Shown here: positions 54,623-62,980 of the stretch, one piece after another
Numbering within the stretch: the first letter of the stretch is position 1
Layout: each line of letters starts with the position of its first letter
Source: CAWFLT01 sp963816795
Lineage (GTDB): Bacteria; Acidobacteriota; Vicinamibacteria; Vicinamibacterales; SCN-69-37
Reading direction: 5' to 3'
Assembly (NCBI GenBank): GCA_963816795.1
Contig: CAWFLT010000010.1
Span: forward strand, 1 to 64,000
DNA length: 64,000 nucleotides
Program-made: the position numbers and the translations under genes
The notes under the pieces: generated by a model
The model's database searches: none
What the model was told of the DNA's origin: nothing
What the model saw: the letters and a program-made list of their open reading frames with translations, nothing else

Positions 54623-54948
54623 TGCACGAGCCTCGCTGCACAGTGCAGCAGCAAATGCCGTGCCTCCGCCCGGCGCTTGCGACGACTTCTTTAGTTGCGA
54701 AGGGGCCCCACCCCCATTCGCGCGACCTCCGCCCTTCGACCGAGGCTCAGGGCGGGCTGAGCAACGTCGAAGCCCGCGCGCCCCGCACCGCGCTGCGGTC
54801 GGTCGAGCGCGGGTTCGTGTGTGAAATACCTCGCAGGGCGATGCGGGATTTCCCGACGCCAGCCGCGATCGGCAGAGTCGTCGAAATCCTCATCCGTCAG
54901 AACGAAGACAGGAGAATATAGAGACGATCACGTCCAAGGGAGGGCTCG
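54623..54948. other. Intergenic region holding element H
   Basis: This divergent gap contains palindromic element H (54686-54775) and an AT-richer stretch near 54895-54925 (AACGAAGACAGGAGAATATA) that may be the nfeD promoter. No gene was recognised. Confidence 0.45.
54686..54775 (-). repeat. Palindromic G-rich element H
   Basis: On the minus strand: CCCTGAGCCTCGGTCGAAGG (a variant of the CCTGAGCCTGTCGAAGG repeat), GCGCGAATGGGGGTGGGG, CCCCTTCGC and the tail AACTAAAGAAG. The outer stem GCGAA/TTCGC pairs. Here the 5' hairpin is replaced by a different known palindrome, which shows the modular build of the family. Confidence 0.75.
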
Positions 54949-56293
54949 ATGACACTTCGAGCCGCACTCGTCGCGAGTGTGTGGCTGGGCGCGCTGTTCG
55001 CCCTCGCCGCGACGCCGGTTGCCGACCAGCCGGCGCCGGTGCCGGCTGCCCCTGTCATCTATACGGCCGTCGTCGACGGCATCATCCATCCCGTGTCGGC
55101 CGAGTACATGATCCAGACGCTCGATCACGCCGACCGGGCTGGCGCCGCGCTCGTCGTCTTCACGCTCCGACGCCGGGCGGTCTGGTCGACTCGACCCGCG
55201 ACATCGTCGACCCGCATGCTGGCGGCGAAGACGCCCGTGGCCATGTTCGTCAGCCCGGCAGGCGCGCGCGCCGCGTCGGCCGGCTTCATTCTGACCATCG
55301 CGGCCGATGTGGCGGCGATGGCGCCTGGGACCCACATCGGCGCCGCGCACCCGGTGACGCGGGCGGCGGCGAGACGATCGGACGAGACGACGGCGAAGAA
55401 GGCCGACGGCCGACGTGGCCGCCTACGCGCGCACGCTGGCGGACGGGCGCCGCCGGAATGTGACGCTCGCGGAGGCGGCGGTCCACGAGAGCCGCGCCTT
55501 CACCGAGCAGGAGGCGCTCGGCGCGTCGCCGCCGCTCATCGAATCTCGTCGCGACTGATGTCGCCGATCTCTTGCGGAAGCTGCGACGGCCGCGACGGTG
55601 CGGCGCTTCGACGGCACGCCGATCACCGCTGGACACGGCTGGCGCCACGCTCGTGCCGATCGAGATGAGCACGCGGCAACGCGTGCTCAGCGCGATCGCG
55701 CACCCGAACATCGCGTTCATGTTGTTGAGCCTCGGCATCCTGGGACTGACGATCGAACTCTGGTCGCCCGGCGCGATCCTGCCGGGCGTCGTTGGCGCGC
55801 TGTCGCTGCTGCTGGCGTTCTTCGCGCTTGCAGCTGCTGCCGGTCAACTACGCCGGGCTGCTGCTGATCGCGCTGGGCGTGTTGCTGCTGATCCTCGAGA
55901 TCAAGGTCGACGAGCTACGGGCTGCTGACGGCCGGCGGCGCTGGTGAGCCTGGTGTTCGGCGCCATGATCCTCATCGACGCGCCGGAGCCGGAGCTGCGG
56001 CTGAGCTTGCGATTCGTCCTGCCCGTCGTCGTGGGCCTCGCCGGCATCTCCGCGTTTCTGGTCCGGCTCGCGGTCATCGCGCAGCGATCAGCGGCCGGTC
56101 ATCGGCGACTCGAGCATGATTGGCGCGGTCGGCGACGCCGTGACGGCCGATCGAGCCGGGCGCAGCCCGGACAGGTGAACGTGCGCGGGGAGATCTGGCG
56201 CGCGCACGTCGGCCGAGCCGATCGCCGCCGGGCGATCGCGTGTTGTTGTGACCGAGTCTCGAGGGACTGACACTCACCGTTCGACAGGCCTGA
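54949..56293 (+). CDS. NfeD family ClpP-like membrane serine protease (many frameshifts)
   Basis: Joined, this is about 440 residues. It has a signal peptide (LVASVWLGALFALAATPVAD), a ClpP-fold protease domain (VIYTAVVDGIIHPVSAEYMI, TPGGLVDSTRDIV, catalytic serine probably in SPAGARAASAGFI, GTHIGAAHPV), membrane helices (IAFMLLSLGILGLTIELWSP, LRFVLPVVVGLAGISAFLV) and a C-terminal OB-fold NfeD domain ending EGLTLTVRQA at 56293. NfeD proteases cleave stomatin-family partners. The slipin gene follows after 9 bp, the standard operon. AAGGGAGGG precedes the ATG. Confidence 0.85.
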
Positions 56294-56302
56294 GGTGCCG
56301 CC

Positions 56303-57092
56303 ATGCCGACTGAGATTTCGCCCGCTCTGATCGTGCTCGTGATCGTCGTGCTCTACGTCGTCAGCTCGATCAAGATCATCACCGAGTACGACCGCGCGGT
56401 GGTCTTCCGCCTCGGCAAGCTGCTGGACCGGGCCAAGGGACCCGGCGTCATCCTCGTGTTCAAACCGATCGATCGAATGGTCCGCGTGACGCTGCGGACC
56501 GTCGTCCACGACGTGCCGCCGCAGGACGTCATCACGCGGGACAACGTCTCGGTCAAGGTCAACGCCGTCGTCTATTTCCGGGTCGTCGACCCGCGGCGGG
56601 CGATTGTCGAAGTGGAGAACTATCAGTACGCGACGTCGCAGCTCGTCGCAGACGACCCTGCGCAGCGTGCTCGGGCAGGTCGATCTCGATGACCTGCTGT
56701 CACAGCGGGAGCGGCTGAATCAGCAGCTCCAGCACATCCTGGACGAGGCGACCGATGCCTGGGGCATCAAAGTGTCGGCCGTCGAGGTGAAGCACGTCGA
56801 TCTGCCGCCGGACATGCAGCGCGCGATCGCGCGCCAGGCCGAGGCCGAACGCGAGCGGCGCGCGAAGGTGATTCACGCCGCCGGCGAGCTCGAAGCGTCG
56901 GCCAAGCTGGCCGAGGCCGCCGGCGTCATCTCCACGCAGCCGACGGCGGTCACGCTGCGCTACCTGCAGACGCTGACGGAGATCGCCGCGGAGAAGAACT
57001 CGACCATCGTGTTTCCGTTGCCGATCGACCTGCTGACCCTCCTGAGACAGCTGACGAGCGGGACGGAGCCGCACACCGGGTCGCGATCCTGA
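56303..57092 (+). CDS. Slipin/stomatin family (SPFH) membrane protein (one frameshift)
   Basis: This is about 262 residues: one N-terminal membrane helix (ALIVLVIVVLYVVSSIKIIT), then the SPFH domain (EYDRAVVFRLGKLLDRAKGP, PPQDVITRDNVSVKVNAVVY, TTLRSVLGQVDLDDLLSQRE) and a coiled-coil tail (RQAEAERERRAKVIHAAGEL). A single extra base near 56648 (GCTCGTCGCAGACG for GCTCGCGCAGACG) breaks the frame. Slipins oligomerise at membranes and are partners of NfeD proteases. Confidence 0.9.
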
Positions 57093-57106
57093 CGCGTCTA
57101 CCGCAG

Positions 57107-57415
57107 TCACTGCCCGTCAGAGAGGGCACGGAACGCCGCGATGAGCTGTGGAATCCGGTCCAGATAGATCAGGATGACGGTGGCCACGAGGACGATCTGC
57201 GCCGTCCCGAGACTGACACCAAATTTCGCCCACGCGCGGCGGGCGTGGAGCGCCGGGGCAGGCTCCTTGCCCAGCGCCTTCAGGCCCAGGACGACCGCGA
57301 GGATCGATTTTTCAAATCCAAACAGGTTGACGAAGCTCAGCAGGCCAATCACCAGCGCCACCGTGGCGTAGGTGTAGCGTTGCGCGAGCACGACGTTCGA
57401 GTCGGTTTGGTTCAT
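57107..57415 (-). CDS. Small membrane protein downstream of an ECF sigma operon
   Basis: This 102-residue protein has two membrane helices (YATVALVIGLLSFVNLFGFE, VSLGTAQIVLVATVILIYLD) flanking a basic loop (ARRAWAKFGVS), similar in layout to DUF4190 proteins. It overlaps the anti-sigma-like gene by 4 bp and is therefore the third gene of the sigma/anti-sigma operon. Function unknown. Confidence 0.68.
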   Translation of the reverse strand: MNQTDSNVVLAQRYTYATVALVIGLLSFVNLFGFEKSILAVVLGLKALGKEPAPALHARRAWAKFGVSLGTAQIVLVATVILIYLDRIPQLIAAFRALSDGQ

Positions 57416-57869
57416 GACGCACCTTTTTCCTGGAATTGGTATGGGGAGAGCCGAAGGGCGAACGGATCGCCTGCGAGCCGGCGCAGAACGACCACAATCA
57501 ACGCGAGCGGCACGACTGAATTGATGACGGGCGCCGGTACGTCGAGCAGGAGCTGCGCGAGTCGCCACGCGACGAGCACCGCCGTCAGTCCGAGGATGGC
57601 CCGGTGCTCCCGCCGCGACCGCTGCGGCACGCTCGCTGAGACCTGCTCCGCGAGCGACGGCCAGAGATCCACGTCGAGGCGCTCGTAGTCCATTCGGTCC
57701 AGGTCTGAATGAACGCTGGTGAGGCCGGCCAGGGCGACCTGGCAGGCCCGGCAGCCGGCGATGTGCCCGTCAATCTCGCTCAGAAGACAGGTCTGCCGAT
57801 TCGCCGTCGAGCCGCGCGAGCGCCGCCATGCGAACCTCCGCGCAACGCAGCCGAGTCTTCCGTCGTCAT
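57412..57869 (-). CDS. Zinc-finger anti-sigma-factor-like membrane protein (N-terminal frameshift)
   Basis: The readable part has SEIDGHIAGCRACQVALAGL, the HxxxCxxC half of an anti-sigma zinc finger; an upstream Cys in RQTCLLSEIDGH would complete it. A central linker follows, then two membrane helices (ILGLTAVLVAWRLAQLLLDV, PAPVINSVVPLALIVVVLRR). The native start is probably ATG 57869, which overlaps the sigma stop (ATGA) but is in a different frame, so an indel lies near 57790. It should bind and hold the ECF sigma factor at the membrane. Confidence 0.72.
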
Positions 57870-58414
57870 CGTCGTCCTCCTTGGGGCCTGCCCCGAGCGG
57901 AGTCGAGGGGCCGGACCATCAGGTCCTGCAGTCGCTGCCGCGCGTGGAACAGCCGGCTCATCACGGTTCCTCGTGGGATGCCGAGCCGTTCAGCGAGCTC
58001 GTCGTACGTCCAGCCGTCCAGGTGCTTCAGCACGATGAGCTCCCGGTCGTCGATGGGGAGGCGATCGAGGGCGACCCGAAGGTCGTGCAGGTCCTCGATT
58101 GGTCCGGCTGCCGGGGCCGCCGTGTCGATCGGCTCGCCGTCGCTCGTGCGATCCCTGACGCGCGCCCGCTGCTTGTGGCACCGGTTGCGGAGGAGGACGT
58201 AGAACCACGGGTAGAACTCGCGCGATTCGTCGAAACGGCCCAGATTCCTGAAGGCGTCCAGGAACGCGTCCTGCGCCGCGTCTGCCGCGTCCGCGTCGTT
58301 GCCGGTGAGCGCCCGTGCGTGCGCCAGCGCGCGACGCTGATACTGATGGACCAGGTGGCGAAATGCCTCGGCATCGCCCTGACGACATCGTTGGATCGCA
58401 TCGGCATCCTGCAT
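57866..58414 (-). CDS. ECF-type RNA polymerase sigma factor
   Basis: This 182-residue protein has region 2 (AEAFRHLVHQYQRRALAHAR, DAAQDAFLDAFRNLGRFDES, FYPWFYVLLRNRCHKQ) and region 4 (LDRLPIDDRELIVLKHLDGW, TYDELAERLGIPRGTVMSRL). It is an RpoE-like sigma factor. The last residues (PLDSARGRPQGG) translate a CCCCGAGCGGAGTCGAGGGG-type palindrome at 57888-57912, so the original C-terminus appears extended by a repeat. The anti-sigma-like gene follows with a 4-bp overlap. Confidence 0.92.
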   Translation of the reverse strand: MQDADAIQRCRQGDAEAFRHLVHQYQRRALAHARALTGNDADAADAAQDAFLDAFRNLGRFDESREFYPWFYVLLRNRCHKQRARVRDRTSDGEPIDTAAPAAGPIEDLHDLRVALDRLPIDDRELIVLKHLDGWTYDELAERLGIPRGTVMSRLFHARQRLQDLMVRPLDSARGRPQGGRR

Positions 58415-58513
58415 GACCTTCTTTCTCTACTATCCGGCGGAACGGAAAAGTATTCAGTGGCGTCGCTACAGCCAGACGTGAGAACGGCTGCTAGAGTCTG
58501 CCGAGGAGCAGTC

Positions 58514-59752
58514 ATGTCCGATGCACTGAAACGGCAGAACGTGGTCCGGCGGACACCATTCCCGCGATCGGGCACCTCACCACTCGTGCCGCCGCTCGTC
58601 TCGAGTGCCGTGTTCGTCGCCCGCGACGCCGACCACATGAACAGCGTCTACGAGGGCCAGGAGCACGGCTTCACGTACGCGCGAGAAGGCAGTCCCAATG
58701 CGGACTTGCTGGCGGCGAAGCTCGCGGCCCTCGAAGGCGCCGAGGGCGGGCTGATCACGTCATCTGGCATGTCCGCCGTCGCCGCGATCCTGCTCGGCCT
58801 GCTCAAGGCCGGCGATCACGTGCTGGCGAGCGACCAACTGTACGGCCGCACGTCGCGGCTGGTCACGCAGGAACTGCCGCGGTTGGGATTTGCCACCGAC
58901 GTGGCGGACGCGACGGACCTCGCCGCCTTCGGCCGCGCGATCCGTCCGGCGACGCGGCTGGTGCTGGTCGAGGTCGTCTCCAATCCCCTCTTGCGCGTCG
59001 TGGACATCGCCGCCCTGGGGGAGCTCGCCAAGGCACGCGGCGTGCTGCTGATCGTGGACAACACGTTTCCGACGCCGCTGACGCTGCAGCCGCTGGCGCT
59101 CGGCGCGCATGTCGTGTTTCACAGCGTCACCAAGATGATCGCGGGGCACAGCGACGTGACGCTCGGCGCGGTGTGCGCCGGCCGTGAGTTGTTGACGCCG
59201 ATCCGGGACGCGATCGTGACGTGGGGCCTCAACGGGAGCCCGTTCGACTGCTGGCTCGCCGAACGCGGCCTCAACACGCTCCACCTGCGGGTGTCACGCG
59301 CCAACTCGAATGCCTCGGCGCTGGCGGAAGTGTTCGCCGCGCATCCGGCCGTGCGCCGGGTGTTCTACCCGGGCCGTGCCGATCATCCCGATCACGCCGT
59401 CGCGCGGCGTCTGTTCGGGGACCAGTACGGCAGCATGGTGACGTTCGATCTGCACGGCGGCCGCAACGCCGTCAATCGGTTCATGCGCGCGCTCGACTCG
59501 ATCCCGTTCGCGCCGACGCTGGGCGACGTCGCCACGATCATCAGTCACCCGGCCGTCACGTCGCATCGAGGCTTGACCGCGGAGGCGCGCGAGGCGCTTG
59601 GCATTACCGAAGGCACCGTCCGAGTGTCGGTGGGCGTCGAGGATCTGCCGCTGCTGGTCGAGGAGTTTCGCGCTGCGCTTGAGTTAGGGGACGGGCCTGT
59701 TTTCCACAGTTTTGGCCACTTCGGGGACAGGCCTCAGCGGCAATGTAGGTAA
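58514..59752 (+). CDS. Cys/Met-metabolism PLP-dependent enzyme (trans-sulfuration type)
   Basis: This protein of about 412 residues belongs to the cystathionine gamma-synthase/O-acetylhomoserine sulfhydrylase/methionine gamma-lyase group: FTYAREGSPNADLLAAKLAA, GLITSSGMSAVAAILLGLL, LLIVDNTFPTPLTLQPLALG, the PLP lysine in SVTKMIAGHSDVTLGAV, and SVGVEDLPLLVEEF near the end. It could act in methionine synthesis or degradation; sequence alone does not settle which. The last 22 residues (LGDGPVFHSFGHFGDRPQRQ) come from a repeat at 59683-59752 that replaces the natural end. ATG 58514 lies after AGGAGCAG. Confidence 0.9.
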   Translation: MSDALKRQNVVRRTPFPRSGTSPLVPPLVSSAVFVARDADHMNSVYEGQEHGFTYAREGSPNADLLAAKLAALEGAEGGLITSSGMSAVAAILLGLLKAGDHVLASDQLYGRTSRLVTQELPRLGFATDVADATDLAAFGRAIRPATRLVLVEVVSNPLLRVVDIAALGELAKARGVLLIVDNTFPTPLTLQPLALGAHVVFHSVTKMIAGHSDVTLGAVCAGRELLTPIRDAIVTWGLNGSPFDCWLAERGLNTLHLRVSRANSNASALAEVFAAHPAVRRVFYPGRADHPDHAVARRLFGDQYGSMVTFDLHGGRNAVNRFMRALDSIPFAPTLGDVATIISHPAVTSHRGLTAEAREALGITEGTVRVSVGVEDLPLLVEEFRAALELGDGPVFHSFGHFGDRPQRQCR

Positions 59753-59800
59753 TTGCCCCATCCTGCCCTTGCTTCATTGCCCCATTGCCCGACAATGTGC
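59683..59800. repeat. GGGGACGGGCCTG and CATTGCC repeat cluster
   Basis: GGGGACGGGCCTGTTTTCCA and GGGGACAGGCCT form one repeated unit, related in sequence to the palindrome at 46454-46535. CATTGCCCCATTGCCCGACA follows, as in 11421-11464. The first unit supplies the last codons and the stop of the PLP enzyme gene. Confidence 0.6.
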
Positions 59801-59903
59801 CTGCGTCCGACTGTTGCGCAGAGTGCGTAACGCGTGGCGACTGTCGTCGAGGAGATCAGCGACCCAGCGCATGTGGATAGAGCATGGCATTATAGCCAGC
59901 GTC

Positions 59904-60315
59904 ATGGCTCGCTTTGCGCTCGAAGGGCTCGATCACGTAGCGCTGGCAGTGCGCGACGTCGGCGCCTCGGTCCAGTGGTACACCACGGTGCTCGGGCTCG
60001 CACGCATGTATCAGGACGCTTGGGGTGACTATCCTGCCGTGGTGGGTGCGGGCAACACGGCGCTGGCGCTGTTTCCAGTCCGAGGGCTCGTCGCCGGCCC
60101 TTCCGCCCGGGCGCGATGTCATCGCGATGCGGCACGTCGCGTTCCGGGCCAACGCGGCCAATTTCGCAATGGCACAGCGCGCCCTCAACGACGCTGGAGT
60201 TGCGTTCTCATCGCAGCACCACGGCATTTCCCAATCAATCTATTTCCGGGATCCGGACGGGCATGAGATTGAGATCACGACGTACGAGGTCGGCGACTCG
60301 CCGCCGAGTGGCTAA
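59904..60315 (+). CDS. VOC family protein (one frameshift)
   Basis: This is about 137 residues. LEGLDHVALAVRDVGASVQW and YTTVLGLARMYQDAWGDYPA form the first module; MRHVAFRANAANFAMAQRAL and SQSIYFRDPDGHEIEITTYE form the second, in another frame after an indel near 60095. Metal-ligand candidates are His of DHVALAV, His of RHVAF and Glu of HEIEITTY, as in glyoxalase-like enzymes. Substrate unknown. It overlaps the MBL-fold gene if the latter starts at 60308. Confidence 0.84.
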
Positions 60316-61406
60316 AGCAGTGCGCGCGGCCAGGAGCTTGGCGATCGGTTCCCTCGCCCTGTGCGTGATTGCACCGGTTCGCGCGGTTGGGCCGTCATCG
60401 GTCGACATCACCTGGATGTCGATCTCCAACGTCTATTACGAGCTCGGGGCGCTCCGTGTTCTCACTGACGGCTACATCACGCGCCTGCCACAAAGCGCGT
60501 TCTTCGGAGGAGGAGGCGGACTCGCGACGACACGCCAGGCGTTCAAGCCAGACGTTGACGCGGTCAAACGTGTTCTCGGCGCACTGGGCGGACCGGCAAG
60601 CGTGAACCTGCTCCTCACTGGCCATAGCCATTTCGATCACTCGTTCGACACGGCGACGTGGTCACAGCTCACTGGCGCTCGAATCGTCGGATCCAGGACG
60701 ACGTGCTTCCAGGCCATGGCCGAAGGTGTTCCGGCTGATCGATGCACGTGCGGTGTACGGCGGCGAGAAGATCCCCCTGGCCGACGGCGTGACGTTGCGC
60801 GTGGTGCGCTGGAACCACAGCGGCGACCCGGCAACCAATCCTGAGCAGCACAATCCGGTCGAGCTCGACGCACCGCCACGGCCAGATCCACAGACCGGTG
60901 GTCTGCGCGGTGGCGTGGCCGAAGACTTTCCGAACGGCGGAGGCAATCGAGCCTTTCTCTTCGTGGTCGACGGCCCGGACGGGCGCTTCAGCTGGTTCTA
61001 CCAGAACTCCGCGAGCGCCATCGATCTCAATGTGCCGATCGTCATCGGCGGAACAGACTACGGCGCGCCGATCAACAACCTCGAGGCCGCACTCAAGGCC
61101 GAGGGTCTTGAATCAGTCGACTTGTGGATTGGCACCGGTGGACGGTCGATTGCGCAACTGGTGCTTCCCGTGATCAAGCCGAAAGCCTACCTGCCTGTTC
61201 ACTGGGATGGGCTGTGGGGAGCCTTCCAGGCTGGCGTTCCGCGGCCCTACTCGGATCCAGCGTTGGAGGAGTTTCTCGCGAAGTCAGGGGTCACGTTGAT
61301 CAGACCTGGCCAGTATTTTGACAAGTGGCGGCTGGACCGCAACGGCGTGAGACCTGTGCCCAATGATGGTGCGAAGCGGGCGCTCGGTTTTGCAAAGGGC
61401 CTCTGA
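60308..61406 (+). CDS. Exported MBL-fold metallo-hydrolase (one frameshift)
   Basis: This protein of about 365 residues starts with GTG at 60308 or 60320 and a signal peptide (SLAIGSLALCVIAPVRAVG). The metallo-beta-lactamase motif HSHFDHS follows LLLT, giving the HxHxDH zinc site. After an indel near 60745 the rest (LADGVTLRVVRWNHSGDPAT, RAFLFVVDGPDGRFSWFYQN, YLPVHWDGLWGAF) supplies the late histidines. The fold is clear; the substrate could be a lactone, ester or phosphodiester. Confidence 0.85.
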
Positions 61407-61425
61407 CGCGTCGCCCGATCGCTCG

Positions 61426-62862
61426 CTATCTGAAGAAGCCCGCCGCCGGCAGCGGCGCCACGGTCTGGCGGAAGTTGGCGACCGTGAGCGCGGTCGCATT
61501 GAGCGCCCGCGCGTCGTCGGCATCGCACGCCGTGCCCGGCACGATGCCGGTGCGGCACGTGACGTTGGTGCCGGCCGGCACGCCCATCGCACTGCCGGGG
61601 AAGAACCAGTACTGCAGTTGATCGCAATTGAAACCGCGGCCGGCGCAGTACGGCAGGTACTGCCTCGTCGGATTCGCCCAGTAGAGGACGCGGCTGCACG
61701 AGAAGCCCTGATCGGTGCAGTGGTCCGGGTACGCCATGATCGTGCGCCACCGTTGAGACGGCGCCGCGTTCACGTAGCCGTGCGCGTACGAGAACGGCGT
61801 GGTGGCGCTGTCCACGTACCAGTCGTGGCGTGCGCCCATGTTGTGACCCAGTTCGTGCGCATACGTGAAGTTGGCGATGCACGAGGCGTCCACCACGTTG
61901 AATCCCGCGGGCGCGAACGCTGCGCTCACGTTCGTCATCAGGAACCCGATGCCGCAGGCATCCGGCTGCTGTGGACGGACCACCAGCGTCACGAGGTCGG
62001 CGCGAAATGTCTCGCGCAGCGCCGCGACACCCGACAGCGTGCCGGCGCCCGAGCGCAGATTGTTCAGATTGGTCGAGAAGCTATTCGATTCCGTGTAGTC
62101 CACCAGAGCGGTATTCACGAGCCGCAATCGTTGAGCGACTCCGCTGTTGGCGTACGACGTATTGGTTTCGCTCACCGCGAGATTGATCAGGTTCTGCATC
62201 GCCGTCGCTCCGCCCGAGGTCGTCATTGCGGTCTGGGTGTAGACCACCATGACGTCCACGAACTCGGCGGTGTCGGTCATCGTCAGGTCATCGGCCGCGG
62301 CCACCACATGCGCCGGCAGCTGGACTTCAATGGGCGGCGCTTCCTTGAGGAATCCGGCCTGGTTCACTTCAGTGACCACGTGCAGCGCCCGACCCGGGTT
62401 CGCGCGGCGGAACTCCTCGGACGCGGGCCGGATGCTGTAGGACGCGCCGGGCATGACGATGCTGCCAGCGACGAAATCCTCGCTGTAGACCAGGGTGACT
62501 GAGCTCATCGCCACGCGATCGACGTGACCGACCCACGTCACCCCGTCAGCGTTCGCATCGTAGCGATCGAAGATCGCGAGCACCGCGACATCTGGAAAGA
62601 GCTCCAGCGTCAGTGACGGTTCGCGAGCGACCCGAGCGCGTCGACTCGTATCGGGAAGGGCGGCCACGTCGATGGTGACGTAGCGCGATCGGATCGCCCT
62701 CGGATCCGGCTCGATTTGCGCGGACAACCCGGCGTCAGCCGGCGCGGCGGACAGCAGCGCGGCCCGCGCGTGCGTCCCGTCCGGCGCGATGGCGTCCCAG
62801 CCCACGAACGCCGAGATCAGTGCAAGCACGCTCACACGGAGGAGCGAATGCGGATGAGTCAT
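61426..62862 (-). CDS. Secreted reprolysin-like (M12B/M72-type) zinc metalloprotease
   Basis: This 478-residue protein has a signal segment (LLRVSVLALISAFVGWDAIA), a propeptide of about 180 residues, and a metzincin domain with HELGHNMGARHD starting near His336 and the Met-turn TIMAYPDHC about 40 residues later. VDVMVVYTQTAMTTSGGATA opens the catalytic domain. Several cysteines (CTDQGFSC, YCAGRGFNC, TCRTGIVPGTAC) suggest disulfides. The family includes snapalysin/peptidyl-Asp endopeptidase-like enzymes. No frameshift is needed here, in contrast to neighbouring genes. Confidence 0.88.
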   Translation of the reverse strand: MTHPHSLLRVSVLALISAFVGWDAIAPDGTHARAALLSAAPADAGLSAQIEPDPRAIRSRYVTIDVAALPDTSRRARVAREPSLTLELFPDVAVLAIFDRYDANADGVTWVGHVDRVAMSSVTLVYSEDFVAGSIVMPGASYSIRPASEEFRRANPGRALHVVTEVNQAGFLKEAPPIEVQLPAHVVAAADDLTMTDTAEFVDVMVVYTQTAMTTSGGATAMQNLINLAVSETNTSYANSGVAQRLRLVNTALVDYTESNSFSTNLNNLRSGAGTLSGVAALRETFRADLVTLVVRPQQPDACGIGFLMTNVSAAFAPAGFNVVDASCIANFTYAHELGHNMGARHDWYVDSATTPFSYAHGYVNAAPSQRWRTIMAYPDHCTDQGFSCSRVLYWANPTRQYLPYCAGRGFNCDQLQYWFFPGSAMGVPAGTNVTCRTGIVPGTACDADDARALNATALTVANFRQTVAPLPAAGFFR

Positions 62863-62872
62863 ATCCGGTCGA

Positions 62873-62904
62873 CTCGCGGCTCTCAACCCGAGCCGCGCTA
62901 CGTA
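62873..62904 (+). repeat. Dispersed hairpin repeat, short copy 4
   Basis: CTCGCGGCTCTCAACCCGAG with the paired AGCCGCG arm and the end GCTACGTA share the hairpin-plus-CTACGTA design of copies 1-3. It lies just upstream of the metalloprotease gene start. Confidence 0.5.
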
Positions 62905-62980
62905 CCGTCGCTGGGAATCTTACTACCCGTGAGAGACTGACGCGCGCAGCCGTCAGCGGGGCGGCGCGTCCGGGAGGTCG

